From Pseudomonadota bacterium (lineage in GTDB: Bacteria; Bdellovibrionota_C; UBA2361; OMII01), in NCBI GenBank assembly GCA_027486155.1, contig JAIXPR010000381.1:1-5524 (forward strand): 5,524 bases of DNA, in the 5' to 3' direction. The notes under the pieces were generated by a model. It was not told where the DNA came from and did no database searches. It saw only the letters and a list, made by a program, of their open reading frames with translations. Below are positions 1-5,524 of the stretch, one piece after another (position 1 is the first letter of the stretch; each line of letters begins with the position of its first letter). The position numbers were made by a program, and so were the translations under genes.

Positions 1-1319
1 ACCTCCTCAAAGGTGCCATGAGATACCTTGCGAGTCGCTCGAATCTCCGGATTTCGCGCGGAGAAGACCGCCACATCGGGGTGCCACTGTTGTGCCGGCG
101 CAAAGCCTGCCAAAGACGCTACCTCCGCTCGACGAGTGTCGGTATATATGGTGGAGCGATCGTCGAGATATACGAAGGGTGTGTATCCGCTCTCCTCGTT
201 CGCGAGATCGCAGAGGAGGCTATCATGAGAGACATCCTCGCCACACCGAAACCACGGCTCGTACCCACCGGCCTGTACGTACGTGGTGAGCCATGTAGTG
301 GCATTCGGACCGCCACAGGGATTCTTTCCGTTCTCAACTCGAAGCTCAGCGAATCGATCGTAGAGATGGTATCCGAAGAGGAGTAAGGGGTCTTCCACCA
401 ACGCCTCTGGAGCTGGGCGAAGCCGCCCGAAGAAGTTCACTGTGCGCGGGCCTCTCTCACTCTCTACAAGGAGCGTCTCAACCAAGGTCGGCTCGATGAA
501 CTCCATATCGATATCGGCACGCATCATCAGGTGATCTGGATAGCCGGGGCCTCGCTGCCGGTATCGTTCCACTGCGATTGCGCCCAGCACCCCCCGAATA
601 TGCCCGATAGAGAGGACATCCTCGGGTGCTGAAGCGGCGCATGCGTATACCCGTAGTCCCGCGTCACGAGCAATATCTACCGCGGCTAAAAGGGGCTCAC
701 ACTGCTCGTAGAATCCGTGCGAACCGTGATCATCGCCGCCGGTGTCCTCCTCAGGGTGGTTCAACAGCAGGAGCACATCGAATCGCGCCGTGTCGCACGT
801 CTGCTGGGCGAGCAGTTGAAGGGTCCGTGTAACCGTATCGACAGGCTCCTCCGTCGAGACCGGAATACAGATCGTCAGCGCGCACTCCGTCCCCATCTCG
901 CCCATGTGCATGGCAAGCTTCTCGATGGCGAGTCCCTCAGCGCGCTGATGCCGATCACTGTGTCGCTGCGCTGCTTCAAAGGGAAGCTCCGAGGGTTCAA
1001 GTTTTGGTATCCATAAGCCCGGATTAATCGGTGATGGCCCTCGCTTATTCGAAAGATTCAGCATCAACATGGAATCGATGCACTCGTCGACAGTCACCCC
1101 AGAGTCCGTTGTGAGATTCAACCTTCCAAGGAGAGCAGCTCTCTGCGTCGGATTGGCGAGTACTCGCGAGAGGAAGTACGCCGTGGAGGGAACTAAAGGA
1201 TTACGGGAAACTAAGGAGTCGCTCCGTGATGTTGAGAGAGAGGAGTGATCGTCGGTGCTCGTTGTGGCGGCCTGAACGGTCTCACTCCCGCTTTTTGATG
1301 TGCCTTGAGGGTGCAGCAT
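1..1319 (-). CDS. GT2-like glycosyltransferase with long N-terminal extension (C-terminus off the left edge)
   Basis: The minus strand is open without a stop from the ATG at 1319 to the window edge, 439 codons. A TGA lies two codons upstream of that ATG, so no longer start exists; ATGs at 1070, 1064, 911 and 905 are alternatives. No clear Shine-Dalgarno precedes 1319. Residues 1-46 are Ser/Thr-rich; 47-135 form an unrecognised, partly helical region (AYFLSRVLANP, INPGLWIPKLEPSELPF). From residue 147 a GT-A type glycosyltransferase fold is visible: LTICIPVSTEEP (148-159), LLLLNHPEED (183-192), a DxD-like metal site DHLMMRADIDMEF (262-274, Asp269 and Asp271), and the late acceptor/base region AGGYEPWFRCGEDV (350-363). 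DxD enzymes of this class transfer sugar from a nucleotide donor. Donor and acceptor cannot be told. No signal peptide or membrane segment is seen, so a cytosolic enzyme is likely. It is divergent from the next gene. Fold assignment is fairly sure, exact family is not. Confidence 0.85.
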   Translation of the reverse strand, partial: MLHPQGTSKSGSETVQAATTSTDDHSSLSTSRSDSLVSRNPLVPSTAYFLSRVLANPTQRAALLGRLNLTTDSGVTVDECIDSMLMLNLSNKRGPSPINPGLWIPKLEPSELPFEAAQRHSDRHQRAEGLAIEKLAMHMGEMGTECALTICIPVSTEEPVDTVTRTLQLLAQQTCDTARFDVLLLLNHPEEDTGGDDHGSHGFYEQCEPLLAAVDIARDAGLRVYACAASAPEDVLSIGHIRGVLGAIAVERYRQRGPGYPDHLMMRADIDMEFIEPTLVETLLVESERGPRTVNFFGRLRPAPEALVEDPLLLFGYHLYDRFAELRVENGKNPCGGPNATTWLTTYVQAGGYEPWFRCGEDVSHDSLLCDLANEESGYTPFVYLDDRSTIYTDTRRAEVASLAGFAPAQQWHPDVAVFSARNPEIRATRKVSHGTFEE

Positions 1320-1548
1320 AACTCACTGTGCGTTGTACCAACTATTGGGGGTACGGAGAGCGAGAGGATAGCATAGAAGTGGCAGAATTCCCGCTCCGGC
1401 CCCGACTTCGCGATTAGGAGGGGCCTATTTCCATCGGTAGGCATCCCAAAGAAACTCAAATCGCCACCGAGGCGTGCCACAGTCACTGAGCTAACCCCTC
1501 AAAATTCAATCTTGGATTTGTTGATAGTTGAGGGCTTCCTGAAAGAAC

Positions 1549-1689
1549 CTGCCTGCAATCGGTAGGGCCCGACTCCCGGCGGGCCGTATGACGATTGGAG
1601 GTATCAAGGCTTTGTCCGCGGGCGAGTGATACGGCCCGCGAGGATCCAGCTTCGCTAACGCTTCGGCGAGACAGGCAGCGGGCCCCACC
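1549..1689. repeat. Nested inverted repeats, possible three-way-junction RNA or cruciform
   Basis: Seen directly: GGTAGGGCCCG (1561-1571) faces CGGGCCCCACC (1679-1689), 10 of 11 positions paired. Inside it GCGGGCCGTAT (1579-1589) faces ATACGGCCCGC (1629-1639), 11 of 11. A third small arm, TCGC/GCGA (1652-1655 with 1666-1669), sits in 1640-1678. Together these fit one outer stem closing two inner arms. An alternative closing pair is CTGCCTG (1549-1555) with CAGGCAG (1672-1678), which excludes the 1561-1689 stem. The stretch 1650-1676 resembles, from memory only, short dispersed hairpin repeats of candidate-phylum bacteria. It could be a noncoding RNA, a non-autonomous mobile repeat or a terminator-like barrier between divergent promoters; strand of transcription is unknown. 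It does not match tRNA, SRP, RNase P or tmRNA hallmarks that I can recognise. Confidence 0.5.
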
Positions 1690-1822
1690 TTACCTTTCCG
1701 CGACATTCAGTACAGGACTCGTGTCAAGGTGATTGAAACTCATGTCAGTCGTAGTAAGACGGATATTCATGCCTGAAACGAGTTACCAAAACAGAGCCGA
1801 TCAGTGCCCCCTTTTCATCCAA

Positions 1823-1862
1823 AAGTAGAGGTGATACGACCTCCTTATCTGCTACTTAAGGA
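1823..1862 (+). promoter_or_regulatory. Ribosome binding site with alternative leader hairpins
   Basis: AAGGA at 1858-1862 lies five bases before the TTG at 1868 and is the only good Shine-Dalgarno beside a likely real start in the window, so it decides that start. Immediately upstream TCCTTA (1842-1847) is the exact complement of TAAGGA (1857-1862), so a six-base-pair hairpin with a nine-base loop would mask the site. A competing hairpin pairs GAGGT (1828-1832) with ACCTC (1839-1843), using two of the same bases and leaving the site free. AAGTA (1823-1827) with TACTT (1853-1857) can extend that fold. The complementarity is seen; any translational switching is inference. Confidence 0.45.
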
Positions 1863-1867
1863 CGCTT

Positions 1868-2959
1868 TTGGATACCCTTCCCCTCTCCTCACCCGTTGAT
1901 ACAACAATTTCTTTCGCTGAGTTCGTTCGGCGGGAAGATCCACTGGTAAGCGTTATTATCACCGCCTACCAAAAGGCCCCATTCCTCCTCGATACGATCG
2001 CCAGCTTTGCCACCCAGGGATGGCATAACCTTGAGATCCTGGTGGTGAATGATGGGAGCACCGATGATTCATTGAGTGTAGCGATAGAGGCGCGGAAGCG
2101 TTTCTCCGATCGCTCTATCTTCGTCCTCGATAAGCCCAATGGCGGGGTCTCCGATGCCCGAAACTTCGGGATGCGGCGGGCGCGTGGGCGGGTCGTGCTG
2201 ACGATGGATGGGGACGATCAAGCTAAACCCACCTACATCGAGAGCGCCATTCGCGCACTGAGGGAGTCCGGAGCGAATCTATTTCACGGGATTCAAGAGA
2301 ACTTCGGTGAAGAGAGTGGCGAGTGGGTACCACATCCCTACGATCCGTACCGACTACGCTACGACAACTGTATCCCTACCCCGGCGGTGTTCGATCGTCT
2401 CCTCTTTGAAAAAGTGGGTGGCTATCAAAGGTGCTTAAGCTACTGCGAGGATTGGGCCTTCTGGGTCGCGTGCAGTAAAATAGGTTTGCGGGTGGCTCGT
2501 AGCTCGGAACACCTCACCCGCTACCGGATTCAAACCACCGGCCTTCAAAGTGAGCATATCAACGGTCGGTGGCGGGATTGCTTCGATGTCGTCGCGATGG
2601 CGAACGAAGACCTCTACATGGTTGATGAGATTCTCGCCTGCCACACGCATTTTTCCACCTCTCATCCACCATCTCTTCAGCGAGTCGAGAAACTCGGGGC
2701 GCGACATGGCGACGATTGGTTCGGCCAATTCCTGATGGGACTCCTGCATGAATCACGGGGCGAGGCCCAGGAAGCGATAAACCGTTATACGGCAGCACAC
2801 TCGCTTGCGGCAACGAAGAGCTGGCAACCACTCCTGCGCATGGGACTCCTTCTTGAACAGTTCGGGAAGCGCGAGGATGCCGCGCTCCTTTTGCACGAAT
2901 GTCGAATCATCCGACCGGATCTCGGCCGAATTGTCAACGAGCGGCTGACGCCACGTTAG
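1868..2959 (+). CDS. Family 2 glycosyltransferase with C-terminal TPR-like repeats
   Basis: The start is TTG at 1868: AAGGA is five bases upstream, an in-frame TGA lies at 1832-1834, and the first in-frame ATG is only at codon 102, inside the catalytic domain. The 363-residue product has a classic GT2 (GT-A) domain: VSVIITAYQK (27-36), VVNDGSTDDS (59-68) for nucleotide binding, NGGVSDARNFG (91-101), the DxD metal site LTMDGDD (111-117), VGGYQR (183-188) and the catalytic-base region SYCEDWAFW (191-199, Glu194-Asp195). These motifs indicate an inverting transfer from a nucleotide-sugar. Residues 284-348 hold two TPR-like helical pairs (FLMGLLHESRGEAQEAI and LRMGLLLEQFGKREDAA), a layout known from some peptide or protein glycosyltransferases such as SunS-type enzymes, so a protein acceptor is possible but unproven. 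No membrane segment is evident. It converges on the next gene, sharing four bases at the stops. Confidence 0.93.
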   Translation: MDTLPLSSPVDTTISFAEFVRREDPLVSVIITAYQKAPFLLDTIASFATQGWHNLEILVVNDGSTDDSLSVAIEARKRFSDRSIFVLDKPNGGVSDARNFGMRRARGRVVLTMDGDDQAKPTYIESAIRALRESGANLFHGIQENFGEESGEWVPHPYDPYRLRYDNCIPTPAVFDRLLFEKVGGYQRCLSYCEDWAFWVACSKIGLRVARSSEHLTRYRIQTTGLQSEHINGRWRDCFDVVAMANEDLYMVDEILACHTHFSTSHPPSLQRVEKLGARHGDDWFGQFLMGLLHESRGEAQEAINRYTAAHSLAATKSWQPLLRMGLLLEQFGKREDAALLLHECRIIRPDLGRIVNERLTPR

Positions 2960-4683
2960 GCAGCATAGAGTGGCGATCGCTGCTCGTGCGCGTGCACGGA
3001 GTGCCATCGTTCCTGCCACATACGGGCGTCTTCCAGGCGTCCCTGTTCACTCAGGAGCATCGCCATAAGGTAACTCGCGGGCCCAAATCTCGGATACTGG
3101 CGAGCCATCTGCTCTAACTCCTGCGGAGAGAGATCAGTTGAGAGCACACGCAGCTGTTGCGGGGTCTGTGAGAGCACCGCGCGCGCCGCGTCGCGGAGTT
3201 CATCAGGCACACGGAGCGCGAAGCCACTACTAGCTCGCCACCGCGCGAAGGCGCTCTGCTCAAGTTCACGTACGAGCTCAGCGATGAGCAGCGAATTCGA
3301 GTACAGTCGAAACGCCTCAGGAAGAAGTGGAGCGCTCGTCATCTCACGTGGCGCGAGAAGATCCCGCGCCGTTACGCTCCACGCTTTGTGTGTGAGCATG
3401 AGGAGGAGCCGTTTGAGGGCGTAATCATCGGCATCTCCGATAAGAGCCGACCGCTGAAAGCCCCCAACATCGCGCGCCGCGATCGTACGAACAACGAACT
3501 CCGGCTCCCCAACGCAACAACTGAGAGGACCGAGCGGATTAAATCCTAGCTGCCCACCCTGAGCAGAGAAGAGTCGAGCCTTTGTGACTCCATCCAAGCT
3601 GGTAAAGAGGAACCCGAGGTTGTCCTGATTAAAGAGGGTCTGCGCATTCACCACGAAGTCGCTCGGGACCCCTCGTCGCGGGTCGACGTAGGCAACCAAC
3701 GGTGAGTGCGCGGCAGAGATACCCACATCGAGCGCGGCACGCCGTGTCCGCACTACCACGTCGCTAATGCGCCTGTGCTGAAAGGCGATAGTGGGATATC
3801 TCGATGCGAGCTTCAGCACCTCACTCATCACCCGACGGGACTCCGACCGCTCAGCAGCTTGATCTACAATGATACATTCGAGCGGTCCCCCACGATTACT
3901 CGCCAGCGAGGCTACAAACGGCTCAAGGCCATCACAGCTACGCTCAACCGGAACCACGAACGCGAATGCTTGCTCCTGTTTGATAGCGCGCGCCGAGTGT
4001 CGTCTAAAGACCCGCGAGAACTCCTTATAGGTGCTCGCCATATCCGCCCCGGTCTTGTTGGTCTCATAGACGCGGAAGTATGAAAGCGTTTTATCGATAC
4101 GACGCATCAACGGATATCGTTCTTGAATACGCAACCAGAGATCGAAATCCATCGTGAAGTACAACCCCTCATCGAGCGCCGACTCGCACGGGATCAGAAG
4201 TTCATCAAGCACCTTGCGGGTGAAAAAGATCGAGGGCTGCGCGGGCGATGAGTGATACACCCAGTACTTGAGGGTATCGAACCACGTGCGTTCAACGTTT
4301 GGCACATCCTCCTTGAGCGCCCCCTGTCGATCGACAAAGGAACACCGCCCCATCACCACCGGATACTCAGCTATCTCCTTGGCGATCGCGTGGAACGCTC
4401 CCGGAGCGTACCAATCATCGGAGTTGATCCAGGCGATAACATCACCGCTCGCTCGGCTGAGCCCCTTGTTGAGCGCGTGGGATTGCCCCCTATCCGGCTC
4501 AGAGACCCATTTGAGATGAGGATATTCCCGCAGGATAGAGACCGTATCGTCGGTCGAGCCGCCATCGATCACGATATGCTCAAAGTTCGGATACCCCTGA
4601 GCGAGCACCGATTCGATCGTGTCGCGAATGAATTCACCCTGATTAAACGATACCGTTATGACGGAAAACTTAGGAAGTTGCAT
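2956..4683 (-). CDS. Tandem-domain glycosyltransferase: active GT2, degenerate GT-A half, TPR-like tail
   Basis: ATG at 4683 is the only good start; an in-frame TAG lies seven codons upstream and no strong Shine-Dalgarno is visible. The 575-residue product begins with a full GT2 domain: FSVITVSFNQ (6-15), VIDGGSTDDT (38-47), EPDRGQSHALNKG (62-74), the metal site WINSDDWY (85-92), AQPSIFF (148-154) and MDFDLWLRI (178-186). This resembles the WcaA-type sugar transferases of surface-glycan clusters. Residues 239-450 repeat the fold in weakened form: FAFVVPVERS, LECIIVDQA (268-276), ISAAHSPLVAYVDPRRG (322-338) and VGGFQRSALIGDADDY (406-421). In this half the DxD site reads DPRRG, so a metal-dependent active site looks lost; the half may bind acceptor or partner. 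Residues 535-565 (ASYLMAMLLSEQGRLEDAR) look like one TPR unit. Likely cytosolic. Acceptor and donor are unknown. Confidence 0.93.
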   Translation of the reverse strand: MQLPKFSVITVSFNQGEFIRDTIESVLAQGYPNFEHIVIDGGSTDDTVSILREYPHLKWVSEPDRGQSHALNKGLSRASGDVIAWINSDDWYAPGAFHAIAKEIAEYPVVMGRCSFVDRQGALKEDVPNVERTWFDTLKYWVYHSSPAQPSIFFTRKVLDELLIPCESALDEGLYFTMDFDLWLRIQERYPLMRRIDKTLSYFRVYETNKTGADMASTYKEFSRVFRRHSARAIKQEQAFAFVVPVERSCDGLEPFVASLASNRGGPLECIIVDQAAERSESRRVMSEVLKLASRYPTIAFQHRRISDVVVRTRRAALDVGISAAHSPLVAYVDPRRGVPSDFVVNAQTLFNQDNLGFLFTSLDGVTKARLFSAQGGQLGFNPLGPLSCCVGEPEFVVRTIAARDVGGFQRSALIGDADDYALKRLLLMLTHKAWSVTARDLLAPREMTSAPLLPEAFRLYSNSLLIAELVRELEQSAFARWRASSGFALRVPDELRDAARAVLSQTPQQLRVLSTDLSPQELEQMARQYPRFGPASYLMAMLLSEQGRLEDARMWQERWHSVHAHEQRSPLYAA

Positions 4684-4883
4684 AGCTGCCCCGGTTCGGT
4701 GGTACTACGTGAGCCGCCCTCCGTAGATGAGGGTTGAGGTGCGAAGACACACTGGCCCATCGGTTTTGATGATGCTGGCCCTGATCTGGATGCGAGTACT
4801 CCTAGGAGGTGGGGGATAACCCGGTATAGGTGAGCAATCATTGAGAGAGAGCTGCGCGACCCCAACTCCAGAGAGAAACTTAA

Positions 4884-4915
4884 GGGCGTCTCTTCCGAAC
4901 AGAGGTGAGGCGCCC
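4884..4915 (-). promoter_or_regulatory. GC-rich hairpin in the leader side of the minus-strand glycosyltransferase
   Basis: GGGCGTCTC (4884-4892) pairs with GAGGCGCCC (4907-4915): nine pairs including one G-T, around a 14-base loop. Read on the minus strand the stem is followed by TTAAGTTTCTC, a loosely T-rich stretch, so it could be a weak intrinsic terminator or attenuator about 200 bases ahead of the ATG at 4683. The T-run is broken, and if transcription starts downstream of it the hairpin is outside the transcript. Confidence 0.3.
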
Positions 4916-5000
4916 GCCCAGAGGTCCTGTGTCCCTAGGGTCTTAGCCCCTCTCGTGTGAATGGTTATGCTCTGGGAGTGCTGAAGAGGCCGGCCCTATT

Positions 5001-5059
5001 TTAACGTTTTAGGCCACCTAAATCGTTAACATATACACTAAACGTTGCTTTTTAACGAT
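5001..5059. promoter_or_regulatory. Cluster of four TTAACG(A/T)T-like octamers, probable operator for the Fic gene
   Basis: Copies seen: TTAACGTT (5001-5008, plus), TTAACGAT (5022-5029, read on minus), TAAACGTT (5039-5046, plus) and TTAACGAT (5052-5059, plus). Centres of the AACGWT cores are 19, 19 and 13 bases apart. Copies 1 and 2 are the ends of a 13-base-pair dyad with one mismatch around CCA (5001-5029). Copies 2 and 4 form a perfect eight-base inverted repeat centred at 5040/5041. Iterated, mixed-orientation short sites just before a start codon are typical of a repressor or autoregulator operator. The binding protein is unknown and not in the window. A stem-loop role in RNA is the alternative reading. 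Confidence 0.5.
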
Positions 5060-5074
5060 ATTCGACATCATAAT
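5045..5074 (+). promoter_or_regulatory. Possible sigma70-type promoter for the Fic gene
   Basis: TTGCTT (5045-5050) and CATAAT (5069-5074) are 18 bases apart. The -10 matches consensus at five of six positions and the -35 at only three. Transcription would start near 5081, leaving a leader of about 19 bases with no Shine-Dalgarno. Octamer copy 3 overlaps the -35 and copy 4 lies in the spacer, which would suit repression. Weak on its own; the position makes it credible. Confidence 0.3.
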
Positions 5075-5099
5075 AGTGAAACCCAATCGAACACATCCG

Positions 5100-5524
5100 A
5101 TGCCAGCTCTTTCAAAACAAGTGGCTCACGTAACTGCACTCCGCAAGCGGTTCTATGCCGCCAAACCCGGCAAGGAGCACCTCCTTACCATCCTCGACCA
5201 AGCCGAGGTGAGCGAGCATGTCTACAACTCCAATGCCATCGAGAACAGCACCCTCTCGCTTGAGGAGACAGAGAAGATCTTGCGACAGATCGATCTTGAT
5301 CGATTCATCACGGAGCGCGAGATATTTGAGGCGAAGAATCTCGCCCGGGTCGTGGAGTACATCTCTCACAAGGCGTTAGAGCGAGAGCTTGATCGAGAGA
5401 CGATTGTGCTTCTTCACAAGATGCTAATCTCGAACATACGAGATGATATCGCTGGCCGCTTTCGGGGTCTCAACGAATGGGTGCGGGTAGGGAGTCATGT
5501 AGGGAGCCCCCCGGCGGATATTGA
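5100..5524 (+). CDS. Fic/DOC-family protein, N-terminal part (continues past the right edge)
   Basis: ATG at 5100 opens a frame of 141 codons that runs off the window; an in-frame GTG at 5076 is a less likely start, and a TAA closes the frame at 5019. No Shine-Dalgarno is seen. Residues 34-55 contain SNAIEN (44-49), matching the (S/T)xxxE(G/N) inhibitory helix of class II Fic proteins, where the Glu (here Glu48) blocks productive ATP binding, followed by STLSLEET. Residues 103-140 (VLLHKMLISNI, AGRFR, VRVGSH, PPAD) match the conserved helices and flap that precede the Fic core. The catalytic HPFx motif would lie beyond the edge. Family members usually transfer AMP to hydroxyl side chains of target proteins. 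No antitoxin gene lies beside it, as expected when the inhibitory helix is built in. Target unknown. Confidence 0.9.
   Translation, partial: MPALSKQVAHVTALRKRFYAAKPGKEHLLTILDQAEVSEHVYNSNAIENSTLSLEETEKILRQIDLDRFITEREIFEAKNLARVVEYISHKALERELDRETIVLLHKMLISNIRDDIAGRFRGLNEWVRVGSHVGSPPADI

Larger units (their letters stand above)
1320..1867. other. Divergent intergenic region, 548 bp
   Basis: It separates the start of the left glycosyltransferase (1319, minus) from the TTG start of the next one (1868, plus), so it should hold promoters for both. I find no convincing -35/-10 pair on either strand. It contains a small hairpin CCAA-CTA-TTGG (1338-1348) with flanking GTA/TAC, another hairpin GCCTAT/GTAGGC (1423-1428 with 1437-1442), the large nested inverted-repeat element at 1549-1689, and the leader hairpin at 1823-1862. 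Two minus-strand reading frames cross it (1211-1486 and 1506-1706), but neither looks like a protein. It is unusually long and structured for a gap in such compact surroundings. Confidence 0.6.
4684..5099. other. Divergent intergenic region, 416 bp
   Basis: It lies between the starts of the minus-strand glycosyltransferase (4683) and the plus-strand Fic gene (5100). The left part (4684-4880) holds no gene I can support; it contains the ten-base palindrome CTCCTAGGAG (4799-4808). The middle has the 4884-4915 hairpin and a seven-base inverted repeat CCCAGAG/CTCTGGG (4917-4923 with 4970-4976). The right part (about 5000-5075) turns sharply AT-rich and holds the octamer cluster and a possible promoter. 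No tRNA or other known RNA gene is recognisable. Confidence 0.6.

Noticed and set aside
451..466. CT-rich tract inside the first gene as a slippage or phase-variation site
   Set aside because: The reading frame and the motifs on both sides are continuous through it, and the repeat units are short and interrupted.
18..1016. Plus-strand and minor minus-strand reading frames of 65-122 codons (for example 18-386, 626-832, 717-1016 plus; 119-337 minus)
   Set aside because: All lie over the continuous minus-strand glycosyltransferase frame and give Arg/Ser-rich products without family motifs; they are shadows.
1211..1486. Minus-strand 91-codon frame with GTG start and GAGGGG eight bases upstream
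   Set aside because: The ribosome-site spacing is good, but the product shows no family motif and it overlaps the start of the glycosyltransferase out of frame. Kept as a weak possibility only.
1418..1500. tRNA-like look on the minus strand: GAGGGGT pairing with GCCCCTC 83 bases apart and TAGCTCAGT just after the first arm
   Set aside because: No D-stem partner at the right distance, no anticodon arm and no TTCRA T-loop; the resemblance is confined to the first 16 bases and the closing stem.
1506..1706. Minus-strand 66-codon frame
   Set aside because: It coincides with the nested inverted repeats at 1549-1689, has no ribosome site, and its residues follow from the repeat sequence.
1732..1739. 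ATTGAAAC, the common 3' end of many CRISPR repeats
   Set aside because: Single occurrence with no repeat-spacer periodicity around it.
4804..4811. Strong Shine-Dalgarno-like AGGAGGTG on the plus strand
   Set aside because: No ATG, GTG or TTG at a suitable distance and no open frame follows; it is part of the CTCCTAGGAG palindrome.
4656..4865. Minus-strand 69-codon frame upstream of the tandem glycosyltransferase
   Set aside because: Overlaps that gene's start out of frame, has low-complexity Ser/Pro-rich residues and no ribosome site.

Overview
The window reads as a bacterial surface-glycan or protein-glycosylation locus next to the start of a Fic-family gene. Evidence for bacteria is compact intron-free coding, Shine-Dalgarno-type and TTG start signals, GT2 glycosyltransferases and a Fic/DOC N-terminus. 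Base composition is moderately GC-rich by eye, with one AT-rich island at about 5000-5075. Most genes lack a clear Shine-Dalgarno. I cannot place the organism from sequence alone. A candidate-phylum (Patescibacteria-like) source is only an impression, from the weak ribosome sites and from a short hairpin motif at 1650-1676.

Layout, left to right: (1) a minus-strand glycosyltransferase-like gene starts at 1319 and runs off the left edge, 439 codons visible; the small reading frames across 18-1016 are shadows of it. (2) A 548-bp divergent intergenic region (1320-1867) holds a nested inverted-repeat element (1549-1689) and a possible ribosome-site-masking leader hairpin (1823-1862). (3) A plus-strand GT2 glycosyltransferase with a C-terminal TPR-like tail (1868-2959, TTG start). 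(4) A convergent minus-strand gene (2956-4683) with an intact N-terminal GT2 domain, a second GT-A-like half whose metal-binding motif looks lost, and a TPR-like tail; its stop overlaps that of its neighbour by four bases. (5) A 416-bp divergent intergenic region (4684-5099) with a GC-rich hairpin and, near its right end, four copies of TTAACG(A/T)T-like octamers. (6) The first 141 codons of a class II Fic protein (5100 to the right edge).

The three glycosyltransferases probably act on related cell-surface or protein-linked glycans, since they are adjacent and two share a GT2-plus-TPR plan. That is inference: no acceptor, donor, transporter or polymerase gene lies in the window. The Fic gene looks like a separate unit with its own operator-like upstream region. 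I found no complete novel system. The best leads are the octamer cluster before fic, the 1549-1689 structured element and the tandem active/degenerate glycosyltransferase.
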